NCBI GenBank assembly: GCA_010094025.1
Contig: ML991844.1
Span: 62,001 to 126,000, forward strand
Direction: 5' to 3'
Length of the DNA stretch: 64,000 bases
Origin: Viridothelium virens
Lineage: Eukaryota; Ascomycota; Dothideomycetes; Trypetheliales; Trypetheliaceae
Each line of letters begins with the position of its first letter. The stretch's first letter is position 1. Shown here piece after piece: positions 23,102 to 36,049 of the stretch. The position numbers and the translations under genes were made by a program. A model generated the notes under the pieces. It worked only from the letters and a program-made list of their open reading frames with translations, was not told the origin of the DNA and searched no databases.

Positions 23102-24411
23102 CTACTCCTGCCAGACATGCGTTTTCCGATCCCTCAATTCCTTCCTCACCTGCCCTAAAAAGTCTTGTACCTCCTCATAACTCCATTTCAATTGCCGTGT
23201 ATACAATGCCATAACCCACCCCTCCATTCCTTCTTCCCAATTAAGCAAATTCCACCTTCCCAACTCTTTCAATTTTGGGTCCGAGCTCCAGGGTCCCAGA
23301 GGCCAGACGAAACGCTTTTCGACAACGTCTACAAAACCAGCGTCTCGGATCTTCGTGGCCATCTCCTCACAGATGCGCATCGTTTTGCCAAAGTGATCGG
23401 AGGCACTGTAGAAGGCGGCGGTCCAGCGGTGAAAGACGGAGCTGGTAGGAAGAGGGGGCCCGGTGCCTTGGATATGGACGGAGCATTCAAGCTGTTCAAG
23501 GTAGCCACCAGGAACGAGGTGGCTGGGGTGGTCCTGGTCAGTTGTTGATAATGTTTCGTTCTAGTCGACTTGTGTGCAGGGAGGAGCTTTTCGCAACAGG
23601 AACAAGGGGTATGTGCGTAAACGGGGACAAGGGCGCCACGCACTCGTAACATTGCTTGTACAGTGCCGGCCAGTCCGGTATACTGGCCATTAAGACACGA
23701 ATGTGAACAAAGTCAAAATGGTCTTTCGGGTATGTCCATTCACTAACACAATCGTCGACCTCGAAATGGACATTGGGGGGCTTATCTTCAGCTTGGATGG
23801 GCGAGAGGTCGGTTCCTTGCATGCTGTTAGGGCCAATTCCTTACTCCTCTATCGGATGACCATAATTGTAGGATTTACCTATGATTTCTGCGTTGGGAAA
23901 TTTGTCGCCCATGTCTCTATGAAGTTGAAGTCAGCGCTCAGACTTGGAAATGGCTTCATATCTGTCTCACATGGCCCATATTCCAGTTCCAGTGCCAATA
24001 TCGATGATTCGTTTCGGATTTTGGATCGGTGCTAAGTAGAGTTGATTATCCAGAGTTAGAAGCATGAGATGGTGCCTGGAGGCAAAGTTTATTAGTACAA
24101 GGCTATTGAAGTTTTAGCTATTTTGTCGATTCGCCTACGTAAGAGCTTCGTGATCATTCGACTGCTCATCGTTGGGCTGCCAGTATTCTCCATCCCCTGC
24201 ATTTCGTGAGCAAGAGCAGGCACAATGATTGCAGAGATAGACCAACGAAAAGCATGATACCGTCTGCCATTCTCATAACGATAGTGGGTAATGGTAGAGG
24301 CTAAGGTTCGTCCCCTCCGGAATTGTTAGCTACCTCTAAGGAAACGTGGCACCTTCCATACATACGAGATGAGACTTTCATGATCTGGCCGTCCATCAGC
24401 GTAGCGATCAT
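23102..24411 (-). CDS. LaeA-like SAM-dependent methyltransferase
   Basis: Seven short exons (24411-24366, 24300-24247, 24196-24139, 24075-23971, 23916-23879, 23815-23644, 23522-23102) give 297 residues. Every junction keeps phase, and the total length divides by three. The order of motifs is that of fungal TAM/LaeA-like methyltransferases: YRYENGRRYHAFRDGEYWQP, LTLDNQLYLAPI, the SAM-binding DIGTGTGIWA (about residues 78-87), FPNAEIIGTDLSPIQ, PPNVHFEVDDC, FDFVHIRVL, HLVPGGYLEQLE and a C-terminal WPLGPW segment. LaeA is a nuclear regulator of secondary metabolism, but most paralogues, probably including this one, have unknown substrates. The N-terminal exon is the least certain. Intron 6 (121 bp) is longer than the rest. 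Confidence 0.85.
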
Positions 24412-25531
24412 CCTGCCATCACTCAGTAAAATGCACAGAGATTGGAATAGTGGGGAATACAATTGGAATTTCCACACGTTCGTTAGAGTCCATGGCCGCC
24501 TTCATGGTTGAGGTTCTTTGATACGGCGGTACCGCGGGATGTGGCTTGACTCATATGGCCATTTCCTGGGAAGTAGGCCATTAATTGGCCCCTCCTGAAA
24601 GTCTGCCTTGAGTGGGGCTATCAAAGCCGATCATAATCAGTAGCGTTTGGCGATAACCGAACGCAGAATCAGATGAGGTTAGTGCATCGCAGATTGAGAA
24701 TGAGACGATGATTCCAGATTTACTCTGAGCTCCGTACACAGGTTTACGAAAAAGGTACGGAACAATTAGGTACTTGGTTCCGGAATGGAAAAGTAAAGGG
24801 CGAAATACACTATTGTGGGACGTAGAAATCATCAAACCCCTAAAAAGTTCTTCACTTACAAGGCTGGAGATGACAGCCGGATATAAAGAGCCTCACTCAA
24901 TCTGCATAGAGCGACTGATCTCCCTTTTGCCTTGATGAGAAGCCTGCGGTAGTTTCCAGAACTTCTTGTAGGGTGTTCTTGAAACGTAGGATGGTGTTCT
25001 TGGCGTGTGCAGAGGGTGAATTTCTCTGCGCAGTCAAGAGCTAAGTGTACTAAGGTAGGCACGAAGAAGGCGGATACGATGTAATATCGTACAGTGCCGT
25101 ACATCCTAATCCCAGCTCCACAGCCTCGGATCGCCTCAATTGACAATCGCTCTCCGCCACGCCGGTAGCGAAGCTCCAGGACAGAGGGTTCCGGTCTCGC
25201 TAGAGATTGTCAAGCCAGGCACAGCAAGAGGCTCTGTCTATCTCTCAACATGGCTATCACACTGTCCGTTCAAGAGACGATTTGACGGTGCGACGTTGAG
25301 CCTTTGTACCACACTGCAAGTGCAAAAAAACGCCCTTGGCTTGCTTGTTCCAGGCGCTCACTGGCACAATCGCACCATCCTTTTCCCCCTCCTCCAAGTG
25401 CCGAGCTTCAGGAGCGCTGGACTGTACGCTACTGTATGCGCTTGCCTACCGCACCAATCCGGACAGCTTCTTGAGGGTCGGATGAGCCTGCCGATATGCA
25501 ATTTCCTCGAACGGGTTCGGTTCACCGCGCT
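24412..25531. other. intergenic, nothing recognised
   Basis: Only short frames occur on both strands. The first few hundred bases should hold the methyltransferase promoter. No RNA gene or repeat is seen. Confidence 0.45.
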
Positions 25532-26017
25532 TCAGGATACATAAATTCGGGGGGTCTGCAGCATTTCCTCATCAAGGCCATCTTCGATCCATTCTGCGGA
25601 GATGACCGCTTTGGCGCGACCACTTTGGCTCACGGAACCGCCAAAGGTGTCAGACAAGACCAGTATGGCCCATGCGACCGATCGCACCTGGTTGAGGAAG
25701 GTACCAAGCAACAGGGAAATCATCTTTTGGTGCAGTCGCGCGTCTTTTACCGAGAGAAAGGGACTGGCCCCAACGCCTGCATAGGTAGTGGCATGAACCG
25801 GGACCATGGCCTGCACTTTATGGCCAACTAAGCTTAAGGAGTCGCATATGCCGGCAAAGTCTATGTACGATTTCAACCTCATAGACTGCATGCTGCATAA
25901 TGGAGCGCATACGAAGATGCTGACGGATGTCGGTGAGCGAAGCTTACAAGAAGTACAGAGTACAGGCATCAAGAGGCCGACTGAGCCTAGTGTGTGTAAC
26001 AGAAGGAGAGGAGACAT
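25532..26017 (-). CDS. hypothetical protein with hydrophobic segments
   Basis: The ATG at 26017 opens a 161-residue frame. It has a hydrophobic N-terminus (MSPLLLLHTLGSVGLLMPVL) and a second hydrophobic stretch (LLLGTFLNQVRSVAWAILVL), so it could be a small membrane protein. I recognise no family. The opposite strand is also open over part of this interval, which weakens the case, and no intron was found. It may be a chance frame. Confidence 0.3.
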   Translation of the reverse strand: MSPLLLLHTLGSVGLLMPVLCTSCKLRSPTSVSIFVCAPLCSMQSMRLKSYIDFAGICDSLSLVGHKVQAMVPVHATTYAGVGASPFLSVKDARLHQKMISLLLGTFLNQVRSVAWAILVLSDTFGGSVSQSGRAKAVISAEWIEDGLDEEMLQTPRIYVS

Positions 26018-26534
26018 TGAATGGTAATTAGCATTAGGTCGCAATTACAGATTCAATTAGGGCTCGCCATGACCGTAAAGGAAGGACAGCCATCTCGAAG
26101 ACTCCCTACCACCGCGAGCAGCTGTACTGCATGGCCAGCTTTTGATTACACTACCTCATGCGAGCCAAAGTCCGACTAACTGGCGATCCGTGAGCCATTT
26201 CACGACACCGCCATATCTCGACCAATCCATCTTCTCCGTCCTGCATTATATTTGATGCAGCCTTTAAGACGTGGAACTGGAGCAAGCCAATCGCTTCCGC
26301 CGAAAGAAATGAGCAAGGTGCGCCGGTCGCTATGTCACAGCCGTGCCGCCAACGCCATGTATGGTGTCCCTGGCCTTCTCATCAAGCCATGAAAGAAAGA
26401 AAATGCAAAGTGCAGACTTGACGTGGCTATTCTTTTAGATAAGCCAACCATCGGAAAGAAGCAAAGCGAAAACGCCATCCTTGGCCACCTTTGCGTCGCC
26501 CACGCGCGTTACGCCGTCCTGTCCTATTGTAACC
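26018..26534. other. intergenic, nothing recognised
   Basis: This is 3' flank of the ABC transporter gene and 5' flank of the hypothetical frame. There is no coding, RNA or repeat signal. Confidence 0.5.
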
Positions 26535-29492
26535 TTACTTGAGCCCATCCCCATGCTCCGTGTTCCCCTTTTTGGATATGGAAGATGATGCTCTCCTTTG
26601 CCCTTCCCTCGATCGCACTTCCTTTTCGTCCTCACTGGTCGGACTCGAGCTCCCGCTACCCATCCCATCTCCTACGACCCCGTCTCTTGATTCTTTCCGC
26701 AACCTTTCCGCCTTGTCTTTCAGGACTCGAGCTTCTTCGGCGGCCCGTTGCGCCCGTACCTGTTTCTTCCACATGGTTGCATAGCGGCCTTTTCTTGCGA
26801 GGAGCTGCTCATGATTGCCCTGTTCCGCAACCTTGCCTTCGTGTAGCACAAGAATCTGATCAGCCATAGTAATTGTACTGAGGCGATGGGCAATGACCAG
26901 CATGGTTCGGCCTTCAGCAAGAGTGGTGAGTGCCTCCTGGATGTGTTCTTCAGTCTCAGTATCCAATGCTGCGGTGGCCTCATCAAGCAGGATAATACGC
27001 GGATTCTTGAGGATAGTGCGCGCAATGGCTACTCTTTGCTTTTCGCCTCCGGATAGACGCAGACCACGTTCCCCAACTTTGGTTTGATAGCCATCTGGAA
27101 AGCCAAGTATCTTCTCGTGTATGCTGGCAGCACGACATGCCTCATGTACATCTTCTTCAGTTGCGCTGGGGTTTGCATATTTTAGATTGTACATGAGCGT
27201 TTCATTGAATAGGACGGTGTCCTGTGGAACCACACCGATGTGCCTTCGAAGGGATTCGATTGTCACGTCCTGAACATCCTCTCTATCCACGAGAATTCTT
27301 CCCGACTTCGCGTCGTAGAACCGAAAAAGAAGTCTGAAGACGGTTGATTTGCCTCCCCCTGACTCACCGACTAGAGCCGTCGTTGTGCCGGGTGGGCAGT
27401 GAAATTCGAGGCCGGAAAGTGCTGGCTTTCGTTCATCGTACGCAAATTGTACGTCTTGGAAGTGAATATCGCCCTCACAGGATGTCTTTTGTTGAGCTGT
27501 TGGGCTGTCGACAACCGTCGGCTCTTCCTTGAATAATTCCAACATTCGCTCCGAGTTGATCATGGCCGATTGAATCAAACGATAAAATGTACCAAAGAAG
27601 TTGAGTGGTCCTTGCAGTTGGGCAAAATATGTCAATAGCGACACGAACTTGCCGACTCTTCGCTGACCCGAAGTGACTTGATATGCGGCGATAAAACACG
27701 CGACCATGAGGCCTACCATGAAAACCAAGTTCTGCGTCACATTCATCAAGTTGAGGGAGAACAGTACATGGTACTCGGCCCTCTGATATTTGCTAACCGC
27801 TTCTCGGTAACGATTGAATTCGTAATCTTCAGCGTTGAAGTACTTCACCGTCTCATATGAAACCATGGAATCGTTCCTGATTCATGTCAATACTACTGAA
27901 CTGTGAGCAGTTGGGTACTTTTGAAAGACTGACTTAACTGCATCCTCTTCTCTGTCGGCATTGACCATTTGACGACGTATCTCTGCACGCCATTGGGCCA
28001 GGCGAATTGTGAGATAAATATACCAGAAAGTCACGACGGCTACAACAAGGGCATAGTATGCATCGAATTCGATGAGAAAGTAAGCAATGGCCACGCCTAA
28101 ATCGACGAGCATGGGGACCACCTGGAAAGTCACTTGTTCGAGGAATGTATTAATGGAATTGCCCTTTCCCAGAGCAGAGAGAACTTCACCAGTCTTTTTG
28201 CCCAGGTGAAAATCTAGACTCAACCCGTGAACATGTTCGAACGCCGCCACGGAAAGCTCACGGTACGAGTATTGGCTGATAGGAATCCATAGGGTAGACC
28301 GGAGAGCTCCGAGAAGTCCATTGCTTCCTTGAAGCAGTCGATAGAGGATGTAAAGACAAATTGCATCCCAAGGCATACGCACTGGCCCATTTTCTCCCGA
28401 AAGGTCGTCGGTTATTACTCCGACTTGATAAGGCACCAGTACGTTGATACCGCGCTGCAAAATAACAATGACGAAGCATATCACCACCAAGACCTGTAGT
28501 TTTCTATCCTTGGAAGGCCACAGATAGGGGAAAAACACCGAGTAACTCCGAAGGTATTCCCACCAACTCCGTGAAGGTGTGGAGGTTGGTCGACTCCATC
28601 CAGCTGGGGCCCCTTCATCATGCGCTTTCTTAGCAGGATGTGGCGCTGAGCCATAGCCATTCGCAGATCCATTCTCGGCGTGATGTTCGCTTAAAAGCCC
28701 TGTCGTCTCCTCAGGATCCTGTACCGAGCTATCTTTGGTCTTCCTCATGCAGGAAACGAAGAGGATGTAAAAGCTTATGATCGCAAGTAGTAAGATTATC
28801 CGTAGAATGTCAATTACGACCTCGGCGATCTCCCATTTCGTCATGTTCCATCTCAATGCTCCACCTCGCGGATTGCCAGCTACGGGTTCGTGATGTTCGC
28901 GCGTGTAAAGAGCCAATGAGGTCGCCAACAGAACGAGCTCCAGAAGTAAGGCCACACTCCAGGTAGCAAGATGCGCTACATTAGGCGAGGGTTTCCCATC
29001 GAGCAAAGAGATGACGAAGAGAGCGTATATGAAAAAGGACCCTATTATGTATATCTAACATTGACAGATTAGCTTTTACCCGGATTGAATTTCGACAATG
29101 TCGCTGCGTACGGCGTCTGCTTGACCACACCACCACCGTTCTTTGCGCATGATGAGCGCGTGCGCGATGACATTGACGGCATTCGCAATGAAGGTACAAG
29201 CAGCGAAGACGGATAACCAGTCGAATACCAGTTTCTGAAAACGAGTGAGAGTTGGCACTTCCGTCGAGGCTCTGGGTTTGTTTTGGTTCCTCTGTGGGAG
29301 TGGTTTGCCGCCGGGACCCGTGCCAGTGGGTGTGGGTGAGGTAGTGGACTGATCTTTTCCAGCCGTGAGCAAGCCATAAGCAGTGAATGCTGCAAGGAAA
29401 AACAGGAGGAGGAGGATGGGATAGGCATAGTGAAGGATCTTGAGGGTGCTCCGGGCGCCATGGTGAAGGGTCGAGGCGTCGACGAGGGCCAT
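26535..29492 (-). CDS. vacuolar half-size ABC transporter, HMT1 (ABCB6/ATM-like) type
   Basis: Three exons (29492-29112, 29054-27934, 27876-26535) with 57-bp introns give 947 residues. The N-terminal TMD0-like region spans exons 1 and 2 (ILHYAYPILLLLFFLAAFTA; IYIIGSFFIYALFVISLL; TWSVALLLELVLLATSLAL). The six-helix ABC membrane domain comes next, with NDSMVSYETVKYFNAE typical of the ATM/HMT subfamily. One nucleotide-binding domain has Walker A GESGGGKST (about 672-680), signature LSGGEKQR, Walker B IILLDEATAAL and H-loop VIAHRLST. Schizosaccharomyces HMT1 is a vacuolar transporter linked to phytochelatin and glutathione conjugates and cadmium tolerance. That role here is by family. The charged C-terminal tail is longer than in yeast relatives. 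The start is divergent from RTC1, 690 bp away. Confidence 0.94.
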
Positions 29493-30182
29493 GGCGGCGG
29501 GTTCTTACAGACAAGCAGTCGGGGGGAGGGGAGAAGTGGGGAGCAGTTGCACGAGCACGTCCTTTTGGATCATTATAAAGAGAAGGACATGATGGCGAGA
29601 GTGACGATGAGCGGGTACGCCACACTGCAGAGGTGAGGAAGTAGTCGGTATTACTAGTACTAGCAGGAAGCAAGACTAGCTGCTTAGCAAGTTAGCACTT
29701 AGGTACACAGTCGCGAGCGCATGAGGTGATGAGGTGGATGTACCGAGTCGTACTCCGTAGTGCATGTACTCAAGTAGGTAGTCGCGGTCGTGCACATGCA
29801 GGCCCACGGTCTGGACTAGAAGTCACTAGAGGGACTAGAGAAGCGCTACTAATGCCGGTCGCGGGATTGGCCCGCGCTCCTGCGTGTGACTTCCATTTGG
29901 ACTCCCGAATCAGCACCTGACCCTGCAGCTTGGTACTCAGTTCTGTACATTTGAACGTTCCTTCCCACCTCAACCACCAAACAGGATTCTACTAGGCATC
30001 AGTCGCGTGTTCGCCGTGCCTTCCCCGACGCTTTCCGCCAGTTCCTTCTGCAGCCTGTGGCCCGTCGTCGCGCAACCACTGCGGATTTCACAGAGCATGT
30101 TGTCGCGCGCAGCTCATCACCGGCATCAGGCTGCTGCCCTAGTTTGCCAGATTCCTCCATCCTCGTCCTCACCCTCGTAACA
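29493..30182. promoter_or_regulatory. divergent promoter region of HMT1-type transporter and RTC1
   Basis: Both genes start outward from this 690-bp interval, so it must carry both promoters. It is GC-rich close to the RTC1 start. No TATA box or named regulator site can be assigned with confidence. Confidence 0.5.
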
Positions 30183-33100
30183 ATGGCTGAGTATCCACGT
30201 CGCGCGTCCGCGGCTTCCCCCATTCCTCCAGCGCCGCCGCCACCGCCCTTTCCAGCGCGTCGCGCCGCTCCTCTCCGCTACAACAACGCCTTCACCAAGT
30301 TCATCATCCAACCATTCAATTACGCCGCCAGGCCCCCGAATGCGCCCGCTCAACACGATACCACCCGACCTCATACCAGCATACCCCGGATCGTAGGGTG
30401 AGTTCACCGTCGAAATCTGCCCAGACACAATCTCATGCTGAGCTTGGTCGAGACCACTTTCCTCCCAAAATGCCACCCACAGGACGGGGCTGGAGATTAG
30501 CGCTCTGGACATATCGCCCGCCGGTACACACGCCATCCTTGCCGGGCGTGAGATCCTCAAAACAATTCTCGTCGATGGAACTAAATGTGCTGAAGAATTC
30601 AATCTTCTGGCTACGATGCGACAGTATGCCTCTCACAATTCTGTCCGCTCCAGACCAAAAGACGCTTTGGATATTCACGACGTGAAGTGGTCACACGGCG
30701 GCTTCGATTCACTGATAGCGACAGCTGCTAGCAGTGGGAAGGTCGTCTTGTATGACATTAATCGGCCCGGCGTGGAGCTCGCCCGTCTTCATGAGCACCC
30801 TCGCCAAGTTCACAAGGTCGCCTTCAATCCCCATCATGGAGCGTTGCTACTTTCAGGTAGTCAGGATGGTACGACGAAACTTTGGGATATGCGTGATTTG
30901 AAGAGGGTGGTTGGCGTCTGTCCCAGCCAATACACTCACAATGGCCAGAGTGATGGAGTTCGGGATGTGAAGTGGTCGCCGACTGACGGGGTTGAGTTTG
31001 CCTTTGGCACGGATAGCGGCATCGTACAACGGTGGGACTACCGGCAGCCTAAGGCACCTAAGTTGAAGATCAATGCCCACAATAGAACGTGCCACGCAAT
31101 TGATTGGCATCCGGACGGTACACATCTGGTAAGTGCTGGCTCGGATAAGACTCTGAGGGTGTGGAATTTCGCCTCTGTTGTTCGACGACAAAGACCTGCG
31201 TGGACGTTGCAAGCTCCATATCCTGTACTCCATGTCCGATGGAGGCCTCCCTGCAGGTCATCTGGAGATGAAGATACTCGTGCATGGCAGAGTACCCATC
31301 TCGTCACTTCATACGACCGTGATCATGCCGCTGTTCACGTTTGGGATTTTCGAAGGCCGAACATCCCATTCCGCGAATTACTTCACTACAATGCTGCTCC
31401 TACTGATCTTCTTTGGCACTCGCAAGATCTGTTATGGACGGCAGGCCGCGAAGGTGTGTTTAACCAGACCGATATCAAGTTTGCACCGAAACCTACGGAA
31501 CGGCGAAACCTGCAGGCCTTTGCAGTTGCTTCCCACGGTGAATTAACCTGCGTATCCGGTGAAGCGCCCTTGAGAAAGAAGCCCGTCCTGGAGCCGGATA
31601 CGTCCGAAAGAGGTTTATCTAGTCATTCTCCAAAGGGACTTAGCCCGGAGAAAGGAAGCTTCGGACGTAGTTCAATCGATGATAGCATAGATGAAGGCTT
31701 CCTAAGCTCGTCCTTCAAGAAACGTCATACTCGATCTGGCAGCAACAGGTCTACTAAATCGCTCAGTAACACTCCGCCGTCTTATGATGAACTGCCAAAG
31801 ATAAAGTCATTCGATGAGTCTCTGCCTCGAGAGCAACCTATCAGCCCGAATCAAATAGCTGCGAGATGTTTGACGGCTGTTAGCATACCGAATCCACTTC
31901 TATTTACATTACTTGCTCATACATACATTTCGTCTCTTTCTGAAGACAGACATGACTATCTCGACCTGCATGCCATCTCCAAAGTGCTTGAAGGGAACTT
32001 CATACAAGCCAAACGCACCGGGCTGCACCGGGTCGCTCAGTCATTTAAAGTTCTACGCCAATTTCTAACCCAATTGCCAGCTGCTCTTGCTTTGGATAGC
32101 CCACGGACTCGCAAGGAAGTTCGTCTGCCCCATCAACTTGATACTTCACCTTCCCCAATCCCGCCAGTCATGAAAGAGAACAGATTTCCGGCTAATAATC
32201 AACATCCAAGGTTTGCAGACACAAAGGACATCAACCCGGAGAATTCCTCCAATGTACCAACTCCACTGGCGAAACCGCTTTCTGACAGAGGACCAGCACA
32301 TTCAGTCTCTGCAGCTGCACTTCCAGACCCAGACAAAGATGCCACTCTTGTTCTGCCTCCATCACTTGTTGAACCTGCCACAACAACTAGTATGTCGCCC
32401 TTGCAATCTGATGCCGACATAAACCACCGTTCTCCATCCAGGTCCAACGATATGGAGTGGGCTAACCGAAACGATTCGGATGAGAGACCCAAGCTACTGC
32501 ACGACTGGCAGAGGCAGCCAAAGACTTTGCTGAATCTCGAACCACCACCTTCGAGTCAGGGTATATACATACCGCCTTCCCTTGATCGACACGATTCCAA
32601 CGAAAGCTTCCCAATGTTTTCGGCTTCTACAGACTCTCATAAAAATTCTGTTCCGAGCTCGTCCTCCAGTGCTCGATCAAGAACTGATCTGAGCGCCGGT
32701 GCCAGAGGACAGCCGGACATATTAGCGGCAGCTGGTAGAGGGAGTTGCGACAGTCCCATTGTGGATAGTCAGATGCCGAGCTCTACGGATATTGTTGGGG
32801 ATGACTCCTTTCAACCGTCTCCTTCGAATATGTCTGGAGTTGCCAACCACGGCATGGGCACACACTCCAGTCCAAGACATGCGGTAGTCTTGAATAATGA
32901 TGACCGTGAGCAGCCATCAAGTCTGACATCCATGAGTAGCTCTCCTGAAGAGTTGCGAAAGCAGCAAACTCAATCAAGGGCAATACCTCGAGCAGATGGC
33001 AGCTTACCAAGGCGGCAGAGTGTCATCCTCGCCCCTGATAGTAGCAAAGATCTCTATCCAAGCTATGATTCTCCCATGTCCGTCCCTGGTAATACTCGGT

Positions 33101-34308
33101 CACCTGTGATTAGTGCCCGTTTTCCTACCCAAGAAAGCCATTCTCCTAATTGCGCTGCGTCTTCACTTGGCAATTTCTCAAAGCTTCCGTCCAAATACTT
33201 TGTCTCTGGACCTCGGGAGTCTGATCCATCAGTTGCTGGTGTTATTCTGTCTCAGCTAATGTCTTATCATACAAATCAATGCCCTGACGCTCAGACGGCC
33301 ACCCATATTCTCCTTCTCTTCACACCACTACTTTTAGAAAACATCTCAACTTCTAGCTCTGAGCAACAAACCTTCCGAGGAAATGCTGTCTATTCGAATG
33401 AATCCAGTACAGACCAATCCCAGGAGATGATTCACATGTACGAGAAGAAACTGGAACAAATCGGCATTTCACTTCTGCAAATGGAAAGCATCATGATCAC
33501 ATACCATGACCAACTTATATCCCTACGCCTTTACAATACAGCTACGCAACTCCGCCGCCTCTGTTTTCCTCTCTATCCCAGTCTTTACCAACAGTTCCAG
33601 GATCGGAAACAGATCGGACTTCTTTGCCAAATCTGCAAGAACCCTATCAACTCTCTAAGCCAGGACAATATTTGCAGCCTCTGTAAGTCTCGTCAATCGT
33701 CCTGCCCCATTTGCTGGTGTGAATGCTCGCCATTCGAAGCTTCGACTACCGTGGAAGACCGCACCAAACGCAGAGTTCGCGGCAGGAATACTAGCATCAT
33801 CAGTGAACGGCACCACTCCGAATCCATTGTTCCGCCTTACACTTCTTCTCGTCGGGTCTCGCTCGCGAGATCATTTACGATGCACTTCACCACAATATCG
33901 TCGATAGTGTCTTTCCACTCATCCGATCTTGAACGTTCGTCCTCGGTCCAACTCAAATCGCAATCCGACGACTCTACAATACATTCGAGACTGCACACGT
34001 CGTGCACGCTCTGCAACCACTCATCGCACTCGTCTTGCCGTTATGCTTGGCTCACACGCATTTCTGACGGTGGATGCCCGACGCCCGGGTGTCTGTGCGA
34101 CTGTGCTAGAGGCGGTTGGCGGGATGCTAAATCAGACTGGAGGGCACAGCGAATGAGCAAGTCCAGTGGTGGAGTAGTGCGGGGGGACAGGTGGGGAGTG
34201 AAGGAGAGTAGGGCTGTGGCTATGGTGAGGGGCACGCTAGGTGCGGGCGGAAGTGCAAGAGGGGAAGAAGGAAGGCGGGTGAGGGTTGTGGATCCTGCTT
34301 TGGAGTAG
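30183..34308 (+). CDS. RTC1: WD40/RING-like SEA complex subunit RTC1 (WDR24 homologue)
   Basis: Two exons (30183-30397, 30483-34308; 85-bp GTGAGT...CACAG intron, phase 2) give 1346 residues. The join restores TGLEISALDISPAGTHAILA, typical of the family. WD40 repeats follow in about the first 330 residues of exon 2 (IHDVKWSHGG, KVAFNPHHGALLLSGSQDGT, WHPDGTHLVSAGSDKTLRVW). A long Ser/Pro-rich middle comes next. The C-terminal zinc region has paired cysteines (CQICKNPIN, CSLCKSRQSSCPICWCECSPF) and the RING-like CTLCNHSSHSSC with CPTPGCLCDC. In yeast Rtc1 belongs to the SEACAT half (GATOR2 in animals) of the vacuole-associated complex that signals amino-acid status to TORC1. Localisation and role here are inferred from orthology. 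Confidence 0.94.
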
Positions 34309-34592
34309 CTGGTCAGGTCACAAAAAGGGGAAAGGCAGATAGGTGCTGAAGAATTGTCGCATGAATTCGACCCTCACACGCTTTGAAGTGGGCTGAGTGG
34401 TAAACCAGTCATGTCGTCTGGGCTTCCAATTCAGCTCATCTTACCCAGAAAACGGGTAGCTGCAGACCATCCTCGTATAGACTGGTGTGTACTATCAGAT
34501 AAATGCACTGTGGTACGATCCACTCGTGAACGCGTACGTGTAAACTGAACGCTCTACAATATATCCAAGAGCTAGACGACAGCTTTCTTTTC

Positions 34593-36049
34593 TCAGGCAT
34601 ATATGTAACAAAGAGGACCACCTATCGTGCTCAATGTATCCTTGATCCTAATCGGAGGTGCATTCACTCCCAAATCGATCAGGTCATCCTTGGTAGTGTT
34701 TCTGCTTGGAGGCACGTTGTTCAGTGTGATGGTCCCGCTCAAACTATTATCTCCGAATGTACGCGGCTTAACGTCCTGATTCTGCCATGTCCAGAAGACA
34801 CGATCAATCATCGCATGATGCAGGAAGAAGTACGGATCTGCGGGACTGGAGAAGAGATCGCCGCCTGGGTCACCACCGACAACGAAATGACCGGCTGTGT
34901 GGACTCCAAGGTAGTTCGATGACGCAAAGAAGTCGCCCTGCATGAAGGTCTGAAACCAGTATATATCGGCATTAGCGCTAATGAGAGATGAGACGTTGGC
35001 ATCAGTAAGGAAGTGCGATGTGACGTATTGCGAAATGTCGCGGCGGAGGCAGCGCGGGTTATAGCCGAGTCCAGATTGCAGAGGATTGACGGGAGTGTCA
35101 TTGTATGCTGGAGAGACAGGACCGAGGTTCACCGTCCAGCTAGAGAAGTTTCAGAACGGTGTTCATCAGACAATTATAGCGGGCTTCAAAGAATTATCCC
35201 AACATCCAGAACTTACTTGAAGGGTCCAGAGGTCACACACCCGCCACCTTGTTGGGGAGGGAGAACAATCGATGGAGCAGCATTGCTAGGAATATTGACT
35301 TCACCTTCTTTCACGTATTTGCCGTTACCGCCGATGCTATAGTCGCTCCCGTCAAAGAGTGATGAGCCTAGGGGATCTTCTGAGTATCTAGCCCAATTCC
35401 AGTACTTGTTCAAATTAGCAATCAAGGCGTGACATTTGAAGACTTGAACCATACTGGCTGGGAGCCCTGATAACCGCACTCATTCCGCAGAGCTTGCTCA
35501 TAAGCCCAAGTAAAATATCGATGCCAAGTCAAGAAATTCCCCTAGGAAAACGAGGTCACAAGCGTGCTCCGAGAAGGGTGAGGTCATGTCACCTACCGTT
35601 CCGTGTATGGTCGTGGTTTGGTTTATGTGAACGGCGACAAAATCGTCATATCTGTTTCTAGCACCGGGTGCGAAGTCTGGTGATGATTTGGATGGCTTCT
35701 TCGACATACATTGCACCGCAGCAATATACTCTTGCTTCTGATCATCAGAAAACGTACTCCTGTAGCGAAATCATCATTACTGATCAGCGTTACAGCTAGC
35801 AGATACGAAAAATCCATACCATTCACTCCGAACCCTGAGTTTTTCGAATGTGCAGCTACGTGGATTGGGGAATCCGTTTTCAGCAGTGTACGCCACTAGA
35901 TTTCCGAGGCCCGTATAAGCCAACAAATCAGTCTCAGTACTATTGGGATCTTGCAGTCCCCAAGGCCAGCCCCATTGCTGCGTTGTCGGAGCTGCGGAGG
36001 TGAATGAGAGCAGCACTGTCACGGCTGCAGGGACGCCCCTGATGCGCAT
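34593..36049 (-). CDS. secreted tyrosinase-like copper protein
   Basis: Five exons (36049-35820, 35759-35597, 35541-35455, 35404-35217, 35139-34593) give 404 residues. The N-terminus MRIRGVPAAVTVLLSFTSAAP looks like a signal peptide; an upstream in-frame ATG at 36115 is the alternative. The CuA site lies over FVAVHINQTTTIHGT and GNFLTWHRYFTWAYE. The CuB site is GVHTAGHFVVGGDPGGDLF followed by PADPYFFLHHAMIDRVFWTW. This is the short extracellular tyrosinase-domain family common in ascomycetes, ending in a conserved GGPLCYIY-like tail. It oxidises phenols or catechols by family. I cannot tell monophenolase from catechol oxidase activity. It converges with RTC1, 284 bp apart. Confidence 0.93.

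Noticed and set aside
23102-24411. LaeA orthologue controlling a local gene cluster
   Set aside because: No biosynthetic core gene in the window; the family has many paralogues of unknown role.
26535-29006. HMT1 region read as two separate half genes
   Set aside because: A 57-bp intron with phase 2 on both sides joins the frames and restores KNDSMVSYETVKYF.
28981-29673. 230-codon minus-strand frame
   Set aside because: It overlaps HMT1 exon 1 and its promoter in another frame. The hydrophobic helices are in the chosen frame.
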